64,000 nt of DNA from Methylobacterium sp. 2A. GTDB lineage: Bacteria > Pseudomonadota > Alphaproteobacteria > Rhizobiales > Beijerinckiaceae. The notes below the pieces were generated by a model. That model was not told where the DNA came from. It did not search any database and saw only the letters and a list, made by a program, of their open reading frames with translations. The stretch lies in NCBI RefSeq assembly GCF_009806555.1, contig NZ_VUOK01000036.1, forward strand, positions 59,701 to 123,700. The letters are read 5' to 3'. Shown in pieces: positions 56,731 to 64,000 of the stretch. The translations under genes were made by a program, and so were the position numbers. Each line of letters begins with the position of its first letter. The stretch's first letter is position 1.

Positions 56731-57351
56731 ATGTTCACGGGATTGGTCAGCGACGTCGGCACGGTGGTCTCGGTGGCGGGCGAAGGCGACCTGCGCCGGA
56801 TCGCCATCCAGGCGACCTACGATCCGGCCAGCATCGCGCTCGGCGCCTCGATCGCGTGTTCCGGCCCGTGCCTCACGGCGGTGTCGGTGGAGCCGGTCCA
56901 GGGCGGCTGCGTCTTCGCGGTGGACGCCGCCGCCGAGACCCTGGCGCGCACCACCGTGGGATCCTGGGTCGCGGGGACGCGGATCAACCTCGAACGCTCG
57001 CTCAAGATCGGCGACGAACTCGGCGGCCATCTGGTCACCGGCCATGTCGACGGGCTCGCCGAGATCGTGGAGCGCACGCGTGTCACGGCCGATGCCTGGG
57101 GGGCCAGCGAGCGCTTCGCCCTGCGGGCGCCGGCCGCCGTGAAAAAGTTCATCGCCGAGAAGGGCTCGGTCTGCCTCGATGGCACCTCGCTCACGGTGAA
57201 TTCGGTTCAGGACGACCTGTTCTCGGTGCTGCTGATCCCCCACACGCTTCAGGTCACCACCTGGGGCGAGCGGCGTGCCGGGGACCGGCTCAACCTGGAA
57301 GTCGATCTGATCGCCCGCTACGCCGCCCGGCTCGCGGAGGCGCGGGCCTGA
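56731..57351 (+). CDS. ribE: Riboflavin synthase alpha subunit
   Basis: A 206-residue enzyme with two tandem lumazine-binding domains, each starting with a Gly-rich strand. The first begins MFTGLVSDVGTVVSV with SIACSGPCLTAVSVE; the second has GGHLVTGHVDGLAEIV and FIAEKGSVCLDGTSLTVN. It joins two lumazine molecules into riboflavin. The gene follows ribD at once. It is convergent with a thioesterase gene four bases away, so any terminator must overlap coding sequence. Confidence 0.97.
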   Translation: MFTGLVSDVGTVVSVAGEGDLRRIAIQATYDPASIALGASIACSGPCLTAVSVEPVQGGCVFAVDAAAETLARTTVGSWVAGTRINLERSLKIGDELGGHLVTGHVDGLAEIVERTRVTADAWGASERFALRAPAAVKKFIAEKGSVCLDGTSLTVNSVQDDLFSVLLIPHTLQVTTWGERRAGDRLNLEVDLIARYAARLAEARA

Positions 57352-57354
57352 CGC

Positions 57355-57783
57355 TCAGCGCGGCGGGATCGAGTAGGTCCCGGTGGCGTGGCAGACGAGA
57401 TCCGGGCTGCCCGCGGCGGTGATCAGCACCTCGCCCACCGCGAGGCGTCGGCCGAGCTTGAGCAGCCGGCATTCCGCCAGGAGGTCGCCCGCGGCGGGCT
57501 TGCGCAGGAAGTTGAAGGTTAGGCTCGTGGTCACGGTGAGCGCGACCGGGCCGATATTGGCGAGGATCGCCGCGTAGAGCACGTAATCGGCCAGCGCCAT
57601 CATGGCCGGCCCCGAAATGGTCGCGCCGGGGCGCAGGAAGCGCGCGTGCGCTTCGAGCCGCATCCGCGCCGAGAGCGGCCCGACCGCCTCAAGATAATAG
57701 GCCCGGCCGCCCGCCTGCATCTGCGGGAATTCGCGGTCGAGGAAGTCGCTCGTCTCGGCGAGGGTCAGAGCTGTCGTGGTCAT
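57355..57783 (-). CDS. PaaI-family thioesterase
   Basis: A 142-residue hotdog-fold protein. The helix GATISGPAMMALADYVLYAAI holds the family active-site region, followed by strands ALTVTTSLTFNFLRKPAAGDLLAEC and RLAVGEVLITAAGSPDLVCHATGTYSI. Members hydrolyse acyl-CoA thioesters, often in aromatic catabolism, but no such neighbours are present. I take ATG 57783 as the start; four more codons upstream are possible. Confidence 0.85.
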   Translation of the reverse strand: MTTTALTLAETSDFLDREFPQMQAGGRAYYLEAVGPLSARMRLEAHARFLRPGATISGPAMMALADYVLYAAILANIGPVALTVTTSLTFNFLRKPAAGDLLAECRLLKLGRRLAVGEVLITAAGSPDLVCHATGTYSIPPR

Positions 57784-57834
57784 GCGTGCTTGCAACAGGA
57801 TCGACGTCGCGGGCCAACCATATCGAACCCACCC

Positions 57835-57957
57835 ACATCCTCATCTGAGGTGCCGGAGCGAAGCGCAGGCTTCGAAGAAAGTTTCCAGGAATCGCGGCGA
57901 CTTCTGGAGGGCTCCTTCGAGGCTCGCTGCGCTCGCACCTCAGGATGAGGGGGAGGG
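57835..57957. repeat. Repeat family B, copy 2
   Basis: About 123 bp edged by CATCCTCATCTGAGGTGC and CGCACCTCAGGATGAGG, an inverted pair. The centre (CAGGAATCGCGGCGACTTCT, GGAGGGCTCCTTCGAGGC) matches copy 1 at 20841-20955. It fills the gap between the spoVR end and the thioesterase start. Confidence 0.75.
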
Positions 57958-57971
57958 ATAGGACGACCCAC

Positions 57972-59549
57972 TCAGAAAAAGATCGGCCGTGCGCTGGCGG
58001 CGATCTCGCCCAGCACCGTCCCGGTGGCGGGCTCGACCTCCTTGAGGATCACGTCGTAGCCCCAGAGGTCGGCGAGGTGCTGGAGCACCCGCTTGGCGTC
58101 GTCCTTCTGCAGGGTGATCTTGTTGATCGCCTTGTGGTGCAGGATCAGGCGCCGGTCGCCCTCCAGATCCACGTCCACCACCTCGATGTCGGGATCGAGC
58201 CACGCCACGTCGTACTGCCGCGCGAAGGCCCGCCGCAGCTTGCGGTAGCCGCGCTCGTCGTGAATCGCCTCGACCCGCAGCTCCGGCTCCTCCGGGTCGT
58301 CGACCACGTGGAACAGGCGCAGGTCGCGCATGAGCTTGGGCGAGAGGAACTGCTGGATGAAGCTCTCGTCCCGGTAATTCTCCCAGCAGTCACGCAGCAC
58401 CGCCATGGCGTCGCCGGTGCCGGCGATGTCGGGGAACCACACGCGGTCCTCCTCGGTCGGCTGCTCGGCGATGCGGGCGATGTCCTGCATCATGGCGAAG
58501 CCGATCGCGTACGGGTTGTGGCCGCCATAGGAGCGGTCGTCGTAGTTCGGCTGCCGGATGACGTTGGTGTGGGATTGCAGGAATTCGAGATAGGCCGCCT
58601 CCGTGATCTGCCCCGATTCCGACAGGGCGTTCATGATCCGGTAGTGGCAGTAGGTGGCGCAGCCCTCGTTCATCACCTTGGTCTGGCGCTGCGGGTAGAA
58701 ATACTGGGCCACCAGACGGACGATCCGCAGGATCTCCCGCTGCCAGGGGCGCAGTCGGGGCGCGGCCTTCTCCAGGAAATACAGGATGTTCTCCTGCGGC
58801 AGTTCGAGCAGCGCCTTGCGCCGCTCGGCGGCCGCGTCCGGCCGCGCCGTGCCGGTCTTCTGCGGCAGGGTGCGCCAGAGGTCGTTGTAGATCTGCTCGC
58901 CGTGCTCGATCCGCTCGCGCTCGCGCCGCTGCTCGGAGGCGAGGTCCGGCCGCTTCTTGCGCGGGTAGCGGTGGACGCCCTGGCTCATCAGCGCGTGGGC
59001 GGCGTCGAGCACCTGCTCCACCGCCTGATGGCCGTAGCGCTCCTCGCAGCGGGCGATGAAGCCCTTGGCGAAGTCGAGGTAGTCCAGAATACCTTCGGCG
59101 TCGGTCCACTGGCGGAACAGATAATTGTTCTTGAAGAAGTGGTTGTGGCCGAAGGCGGCATGCGCGATGACCAGCGTCTGCATGGTCGCCGTGTTCTCCT
59201 CCATCACGTAGGAGATGCACGGGTCGGAATTGATGACGATCTCGTAGGCGAGCCCCATCAGGCCGCGCCGGTAGCCGGCTTCGTGTTGGGCGAAGTGCTT
59301 GCCGAAGGACCAGTGCTTGTAGAACAGCGGCATGCCGATCGACGCGTAGGCGTCGAGCATCTGCTCGGCCGTGATGATCTCGATCTGGTTCGGGTACCAG
59401 GACAGGCCGAGCTGCGGGCCGGCCACGGCCTCACAGGCGTCGTGGATGCGCCGGATCGTGTCGAAATCCCAGTCGTTGCCGGTGAACAGGGGTTTGTCGA
59501 CCTTGACGGCCGGCGCACGCACCGTGGATCGGTTCAGGCTGGTCACCAT
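57972..59549 (-). CDS. SpoVR family protein
   Basis: A 525-residue cytoplasmic protein (YcgB/SpoVR family). Conserved stretches are GLSWYPNQIEIITAEQMLDAYASIGMPLFYKHWSFGKHF, ELVINSDPCISYLMEENT-like EIVINSDPCISYVMEENTATMQ, GHNHFFKNN and MNEGCATYCHYRIMN. A role in spore cortex formation was reported in Bacillus; in proteobacteria it belongs to the prkA-yeaH-spoVR stress module and has no proven enzymatic activity. ATG 59549 matches the family. A palindromic repeat separates it from yeaH. Confidence 0.95.
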   Translation of the reverse strand: MVTSLNRSTVRAPAVKVDKPLFTGNDWDFDTIRRIHDACEAVAGPQLGLSWYPNQIEIITAEQMLDAYASIGMPLFYKHWSFGKHFAQHEAGYRRGLMGLAYEIVINSDPCISYVMEENTATMQTLVIAHAAFGHNHFFKNNYLFRQWTDAEGILDYLDFAKGFIARCEERYGHQAVEQVLDAAHALMSQGVHRYPRKKRPDLASEQRRERERIEHGEQIYNDLWRTLPQKTGTARPDAAAERRKALLELPQENILYFLEKAAPRLRPWQREILRIVRLVAQYFYPQRQTKVMNEGCATYCHYRIMNALSESGQITEAAYLEFLQSHTNVIRQPNYDDRSYGGHNPYAIGFAMMQDIARIAEQPTEEDRVWFPDIAGTGDAMAVLRDCWENYRDESFIQQFLSPKLMRDLRLFHVVDDPEEPELRVEAIHDERGYRKLRRAFARQYDVAWLDPDIEVVDVDLEGDRRLILHHKAINKITLQKDDAKRVLQHLADLWGYDVILKEVEPATGTVLGEIAASARPIFF

Positions 59550-59566
59550 GAAACCCTCATCGCATC

Positions 59567-59680
59567 CTCCCCTCCCCCTTGCGGGGAGGGGCCGGGGGTG
59601 GGGGTGGTGCAGGCGGCACCGCTGCGATCCATTCTGAACCACCCCCACCCCTACCCCTCCCCGCAAGGGGGAGGGGACAA
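59567..59680. repeat. Repeat family C palindrome between yeaH and spoVR
   Basis: Two arms, CCCCTCCCCCTTGCGGGGAG with GGGGGTGGTGCAGG and the inverted ACCACCCCCACC with CCCCTCCCCGCAAGGGGGAG, enclose GCGGCACCGCTGC. It fills almost the whole 133-bp spacer of the operon. Long hairpins like this can stabilise or attenuate an mRNA, so spoVR may be expressed at a different level from prkA and yeaH. Confidence 0.85.
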
Positions 59681-59682
59681 AC

Positions 59683-60984
59683 TCACGCCTCCGCTTCCGC
59701 TCGCGCGTCCTTGCGGCCGAACAGTTCGCGGAAGACCGGGTAGATCTCCCGGCGGTGGTTGACCTTGCGCATCGCGATCGGCCCGCCCGCCTTGGCGATC
59801 GCCTCGTAGGTCCGCCACAGGGTGGTGCGGTGCTCGACGAAGCCGGCGCGGGGGCCGTTCTCGTCGCCCACCTCCAGATAGGCGAAGTGCTGGCAGGCCG
59901 GCAGGATATGCGACCGCAGGAGCTCCGTCGAGGTCGGACCGTCCGAGGAGACGTTGTCGCCGTCCGAGGCCTGGGCCGCGTAGATGTTCCAGTCGTTCGG
60001 GTCGTAGCGCTCGGCGATGATGCGCTTCATCTCCACCAGCGCGGACGAGACCAGCGTACCGCCGGTCTCCCGGGAGCCGAAGAAGGTCTCCTCGTCCACC
60101 TCGGTCGCCCGGTCGGTGTGGCGGATGAACACGATCTCCACGTGGCGGTAGCGGCGCGTCAGGAAGATGTGCAGCAGGATGTAGAACCTCTTGGCCAAGT
60201 CCTTCATGTGCTCGGTCATGGAGCCGGACACGTCCATCAGGCAGAACATCACCGCCTGCGCGATCGGCCGCGGATAGGGCTCGAACCGGCGGAAGCGCAG
60301 GTCGATCGGATCGACGTAAGGGATGCGCTTCGAGCGCTCGCGCAGCTTGAACAGCGCCTGTTCCAGATCGAGCCGCGCGGGATCGCCCTCCTCCAGCTCG
60401 GCGAGCCGGGCTTCCAGGGCCGCGACCTCGTCAGGCTTCGGCCGCTTGAGGGCGATGCGCCGGGACATCGAGTTGCGCAAGGTCCGCGTCAGCGCGAGGT
60501 TGGCCGGCGAGCCGGTGACCGTGTAGCCGGCCCGGCGCAGCCCCTCCGTCTCCACCACCGCCAGCCGCCGCTTGGCGAGATCCGGCAATTCCAGATCCTC
60601 GAGGAAGAGTTCCAGAAACTCCTCGCGGGTCAGTACGAAACGGAACGCGTCCTCGCTGTTCTCGCCCCCCTCCCCGCCCTCGCCGGAGCCGCGCCCGCCT
60701 CCGCCGCCCGGCGGACGCTCGATCGTGTCGCCCTCCACGTAGGTCTTGTTGCCGGGCAGGATGTGGTCCTGCAGGCCGGTGCCGGGCTGGCGGGAGAAGC
60801 GCGGCTCGCGCACGCCATCGGCCGGCACGGTCACCCGGCCGTCCTTGCCCAGATCCTTGATGTCCTTCTCGCGGGCGGATTCGCGCACCGCCCGCTGGGC
60901 CACGTCCTTGACGCGGCGCAGGAAGCGCTGGCGGTTCGGGAGGCTCTTGCCGCCCGGGTTCAAACGTCGGTCGACGATGTGCAT
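59683..60984 (-). CDS. YeaH/YhbH family (DUF444) protein
   Basis: A 433-residue protein. A basic N terminus (NRQRFLRRVKDVAQRAVRESAREKDI) and a Gly/Glu linker (GGGGGRGSGEGGEGGE, about 93-108) lead to a von Willebrand A-like domain with DVSGSMTEHMKD at 251-262 as the MIDAS loop and GGTLVSSALVEMK as the second metal loop. It is the usual partner of PrkA kinase and is thought to be phosphorylated or to act as scaffold in stationary-phase responses. It lies 193 bp after prkA on the same strand. Confidence 0.95.
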   Translation of the reverse strand: MHIVDRRLNPGGKSLPNRQRFLRRVKDVAQRAVRESAREKDIKDLGKDGRVTVPADGVREPRFSRQPGTGLQDHILPGNKTYVEGDTIERPPGGGGGRGSGEGGEGGENSEDAFRFVLTREEFLELFLEDLELPDLAKRRLAVVETEGLRRAGYTVTGSPANLALTRTLRNSMSRRIALKRPKPDEVAALEARLAELEEGDPARLDLEQALFKLRERSKRIPYVDPIDLRFRRFEPYPRPIAQAVMFCLMDVSGSMTEHMKDLAKRFYILLHIFLTRRYRHVEIVFIRHTDRATEVDEETFFGSRETGGTLVSSALVEMKRIIAERYDPNDWNIYAAQASDGDNVSSDGPTSTELLRSHILPACQHFAYLEVGDENGPRAGFVEHRTTLWRTYEAIAKAGGPIAMRKVNHRREIYPVFRELFGRKDARAEAEA

Positions 60985-61177
60985 CCGCTGCGAAAACCCT
61001 CGTCCGCGTGTGCCGGCCGGGTCCCGACCCTTGTCGTACCATGCTGTTGCGGAAGGAATGGATCCCTCCTTCGCAGCAAGGCCGCCATCCTCACCGGCCG
61101 GTCGTCCGAAACTGTGGCGGCGGAGGGTCGGTGCGGGGCCGGGCCGGTCGGTCGGACCGGTCGAGCCCCGTCGCCCC

Positions 61178-63130
61178 TCAGCCGGCCTGCTTCACCCGCA
61201 TGTACCATTCCACCAGGCGGCGGACCTGCCGCTCGGTATAGCCGCGCGCGACCATGCGCTCGACGAACTCGCCGTGCTTCTTCTCGGTGTCGCCGTCCTT
61301 CTTGGAGCCGAAGGAGATCACCGGCAGCAGCTCCTCCACCTGGGAGAACATCCGCCGCTCGATCACCTCGCGCAGCTTCTCGTAGGAGGTCCAGCTCGGG
61401 TTGCGGCCGCCATGCTGCGCCCGGGAGCGCAGGGCGAACTTCACCACTTCGTTGCGGAAGTCCTTCGGGTTGGCGATGCCCGCCGGCTTCTCGATCTTGG
61501 TGAGTTCCTGGTTCAGGAGCTCCCGGTTCATGAGCTGGCCGGTCTCGGCGTCCTTGAAGTCCTGGTCCTCGATCCAGGCATCGGCGTAGTCGATGTACCG
61601 GTCGAACAGGTTCTGCCCGTAATCGTGATACGATTCGAGATAGGCCTTCTGGATCTCGTGGCCGATGAACTCCGCGTAGCGCGGGGCCAGTTCGGTCTTG
61701 ATGAATTCCAGATACTTCTTCTCGGTCTCGGGCGGGAGCTGCTCGCGCTTGAGCGCCTGCTCCAGCACGTACATCAGGTGGACCGGGTCGGCCGAGACCT
61801 CGGTGGTGTCGTGGTTGAAGGTCGCGGCGAGCACCTTGAAGGCGAAGCGGGTCGAGATCCCGTCCATGCCTTCGTCGACGCCGGCCGTGTCCTTGTATTC
61901 CTGCATCGAGCGGGCGCGGGGATCGACCTCGCGCAGGCTCTCGCCGTCATAGACCCGCATCTTCGAGAACACGTTGGAATTGGCGTGCTCGCGCAGGCGC
62001 GACAGCACCGAGAACCGCGCCAGCATCTCCAGCGTGCCGGGCGCGCAGGCCGCGTCCGACAGCTCCGAGCCGGAGATCAGCTTCTCGTAGATATGCTGCT
62101 CCTCGGTGACGCGCAGGCAATACGGAACCTTGATCACGTAGATCCGGTCGATGAAGGCCTCGTTGTTCTTGTTGGTCTTGAACGATTGCCACTCGGCCTC
62201 GTTCGAGTGGGCGAGGATCACGCCGGTGAAGGGAATCGCGCCGATATTCTCGGTGCCGACGTAGTTGCCCTCCTGCGTCGCCGTGAGCAGGGGATGCAGC
62301 ATCTTGATCGGCGCCTTGAACATCTCGACGAATTCGAGGATGCCCTGGTTCGCCCGGTTCAGGCCGCCGGAGTACGAGTAGGCGTCGGGATCGGCCTGCG
62401 ACAGGGTCTCCAGCCGCCGGATGTCGACCTTGCCGACGAGCGAGGAGATGTCCTGGTTGTTCTCGTCGCCCGGCTCGGTCTTGGCGATGGCGATCTGGCG
62501 CAGCCGCGAGGGCCGGACCTTGATCACCTTGAAGCGCGAGATGTCGCCGTTGAACTCGTCGAGCCGCTTCAGCGCCCAGGGGCTCATCAGGCCGGTGAGG
62601 CGGCGGCGCGGCACGCCGTAGCGCCGCTGGATCTCCTCGCCCATCGTCTCGGGGTCGAACAGGCCGAGCGGGCTCTCGAAGACCGGCGAAACCTCGTCCC
62701 CGGCCTTCAATACGTAGACGGGGTGAACCTCCATCAGGAGCTTCAGCCGCTCGGCCAGCGACGACTTACCGCCGCCCACGGGCCCGAGCAGGTAGAGGAT
62801 CTGCTTGCGCTCCTCCAACCCTTGAGCGGCGTGGCGGAAGAACGAGACGATCCGCTCGATCGTCTCCTCCATCCCGTAGAACTCGCGGAAGGCCGGATAG
62901 GTCCGGATCGTCCGGTTCATGAAGATCCGGCCGAGGCGCGAATCCTTCGACGTGTCGACGAATTCGGGCTCGCCGATCGCCGCCAGGATGCGCTCGGCGG
63001 CCGAGGCATACATCAAGGGTTCGTCGCGACAGGCTTCGAGATACTCGGAGAGCGTCATCTCCGTGTCGCGGCGGGCCTCGTACCCTCGGGCGAAGCTCTG
63101 GAAAAGGTCGTTCGTCGCATGCATCGGCAT
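61178..63130 (-). CDS. prkA: PrkA serine protein kinase (YeaG)
   Basis: A 650-residue AAA-type protein kinase. Walker A is GPVGGGKSS at 116-124, followed by AAA features such as GILEFVEMFKAPIKMLHPLLTATQE and GVILAHSNEAEW. The C-terminal third is the PrkA kinase-like helical domain (RNPSWTSYEKLREVIERRMF, VEWYMRVKQAG at the end). YeaG in E. coli responds to nitrogen starvation and other stresses with YeaH. GAGAGGG precedes the ATG at 63130. It heads the prkA-yeaH-spoVR cluster; I could not find a clear EcfG-type promoter upstream. Confidence 0.97.
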   Translation of the reverse strand: MPMHATNDLFQSFARGYEARRDTEMTLSEYLEACRDEPLMYASAAERILAAIGEPEFVDTSKDSRLGRIFMNRTIRTYPAFREFYGMEETIERIVSFFRHAAQGLEERKQILYLLGPVGGGKSSLAERLKLLMEVHPVYVLKAGDEVSPVFESPLGLFDPETMGEEIQRRYGVPRRRLTGLMSPWALKRLDEFNGDISRFKVIKVRPSRLRQIAIAKTEPGDENNQDISSLVGKVDIRRLETLSQADPDAYSYSGGLNRANQGILEFVEMFKAPIKMLHPLLTATQEGNYVGTENIGAIPFTGVILAHSNEAEWQSFKTNKNNEAFIDRIYVIKVPYCLRVTEEQHIYEKLISGSELSDAACAPGTLEMLARFSVLSRLREHANSNVFSKMRVYDGESLREVDPRARSMQEYKDTAGVDEGMDGISTRFAFKVLAATFNHDTTEVSADPVHLMYVLEQALKREQLPPETEKKYLEFIKTELAPRYAEFIGHEIQKAYLESYHDYGQNLFDRYIDYADAWIEDQDFKDAETGQLMNRELLNQELTKIEKPAGIANPKDFRNEVVKFALRSRAQHGGRNPSWTSYEKLREVIERRMFSQVEELLPVISFGSKKDGDTEKKHGEFVERMVARGYTERQVRRLVEWYMRVKQAG

Positions 63131-63349
63131 TCGATAACCCTCTCAGACCGTGACAGCTTCATCCTGTCTCGGCTCGGATGCAACCGACAGGCCCGCTTTT
63201 GTCGCAGTGCGGCGAGCATGTCGCCCGGCATGTCGATTGCATGCAACACTCCTCGCGTCTGAGGGCGGCGCAAACGAGAGTCTGAGCCGCCTCGGGGCGC
63301 ATGTCGAGAGCTGCAAAACTGCGCAGGCGTCGCGGATGTTCGACGCGAC

Positions 63350-63793
63350 TCACAAATCCGTGCCCTCTTTCTTGGCATCGTCTCCGGATTTGCCGCCGGT
63401 TCCACCGACCGTGATTTTCACGGTCTGCGTCTGAACTTGCCCGTCGGAGGCTTTCACCTCGAAGGTGACTTCGTCGGAGCCGGTGAAGCCGGCATTGGGC
63501 TGATAGAACAACGCCTGGACCGCAGCCTCCTTGTTGGGGCAGCGGTAGCTCGCCGGCGTCTTCAGCTTGCCGACCTTGGTGATCACCGAGCCGTTCTTCG
63601 GCGGGCCGGAGACCTTGAATTCGGGCATCGGGCCGGGCGAGCAGTCCTTCTTGAGGTTGGGGGCGATCTCGAGCCGCACCGTCTTGCCGGGAGCGACGGT
63701 CTTGGATCGGCTCGCCGGACTTTCGGCCAGCGCCGGACCGGCCAGGACCAGACTCCCTGCGAGCAGCGCGGCGAGCGGACGAAGGGCGATCAT
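63350..63793 (-). CDS. Exported protein with an Ig/cadherin-like domain
   Basis: A 147-residue protein with a signal peptide (MIALRPLAALLAGSLVLAGPALA, cleavage near residue 23). The mature part looks like a single beta-sandwich: KTVRLEIAPNLKKDCSPGPMPEFKVSGPPKNGSVITK ... LFYQPNAGFTGSDEVTFEVKASDGQVQTQTVKITV, the pattern of bacterial Ig-like/cadherin-like repeats. Two cysteines (KKDCSPG and YRCPNK) may pair. It probably sits in the periplasm or binds another envelope protein. I see no further gene between 63794 and the window end. Confidence 0.75.
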   Translation of the reverse strand: MIALRPLAALLAGSLVLAGPALAESPASRSKTVAPGKTVRLEIAPNLKKDCSPGPMPEFKVSGPPKNGSVITKVGKLKTPASYRCPNKEAAVQALFYQPNAGFTGSDEVTFEVKASDGQVQTQTVKITVGGTGGKSGDDAKKEGTDL

Positions 63794-64000
63794 GGCAGCG
63801 TCTCTCCGATGCCGAGGCGGGCGCGATCTCCGGAAAACGCTCCGGGTGCCCCTTCCGTCGGTGAAGAGCATGTGGGGACGCCCGGCGCGGGCGTCGAGAG
63901 CCCCGGGGCGCGGATGGGTCCTGCTTAGCTCGACTTTGGCCCATCATGCGGCGTGGCAAAGGGCATAGGCCCAGGGCGCGGGCAAACGGAAGCGGGGTTT

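Overview
The window looks like chromosomal DNA of a high-GC alphaproteobacterium, most likely a member of the Methylobacteriaceae (Methylobacterium/Methylorubrum). I base this on the composition, a MucR/Ros zinc-finger regulator with the alphaproteobacterial sequence, an RpoH promoter of the alphaproteobacterial type ahead of dnaK, and several small proteins and intergenic repeats that I associate from memory with that group. I found no rRNA, tRNA, CRISPR array, prophage or full-length insertion sequence.

Layout. 1-7.8 kb: the 3' end of an unknown gene, a Pat-type protein acetyltransferase, mucR, a membrane-anchored Mrr-like nuclease, a peroxiredoxin, a patch of decayed small membrane-protein genes, yqgE and a proline-rich exported protein. 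7.8-14 kb: dnaK-dnaJ behind a heat-shock promoter, a PmtA-like methyltransferase, a His/Gly-rich secreted peptide and a phytanoyl-CoA-dioxygenase-like enzyme. 14.1-17.4 kb: a tightly packed nucleoside-salvage operon (cdd, purine nucleoside phosphorylase, deoC, deoA). 17.5-20.3 kb: a YefM antitoxin with a frameshifted YoeB, an ECF sigma/anti-sigma pair and an exported glutathione peroxidase. 20.4-29.2 kb: a mobile MITE, a chemoreceptor, a patatin, ispG, kup and a VapBC pair. 29.5-33.5 kb: a two-subunit molybdenum hydroxylase and a nest of repeats. 33.7-42 kb: a sirtuin, then an isochorismatase-family hydrolase, a GlxA regulator, a hydantoinase and a complete four-gene ABC importer, which together look like uptake and breakdown of a cyclic amide or ureide. 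42-43 kb: decayed small genes. 43-52 kb: rplY, pdxH, envelope proteins, a glycan-synthesis-like protein, a Kef-type antiporter, a MATE exporter, a DUF937-like protein and a cupin. 52.2-53.5 kb: an AT-richer toxin/immunity-like islet whose toxin is split by a 78-bp MITE. 53.7-57.8 kb: glyA, nrdR, ribD, ribE and a thioesterase. 58-63.1 kb: the prkA-yeaH-spoVR stress module.

The most distinctive feature is the repeat landscape. I see at least five short repeat families: a 237-238 bp MITE with 20-bp perfect inverted ends and 10-bp target duplications (two nearly identical copies, one inserted into another repeat); a palindromic element with arms containing CCCCTCCCCC-TTG-GGGG; a second element edged by GTTTCCAAAGGG-like stems; a CACCTCAGGATGAG-edged element; and a 78-bp TNA-target MITE. 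Some have altered genes: one supplies the C terminus of a GlxA regulator, one the N terminus of an ABC permease, and one disrupts a nuclease-like toxin. Three further small genes are broken by apparent single-base frameshifts.
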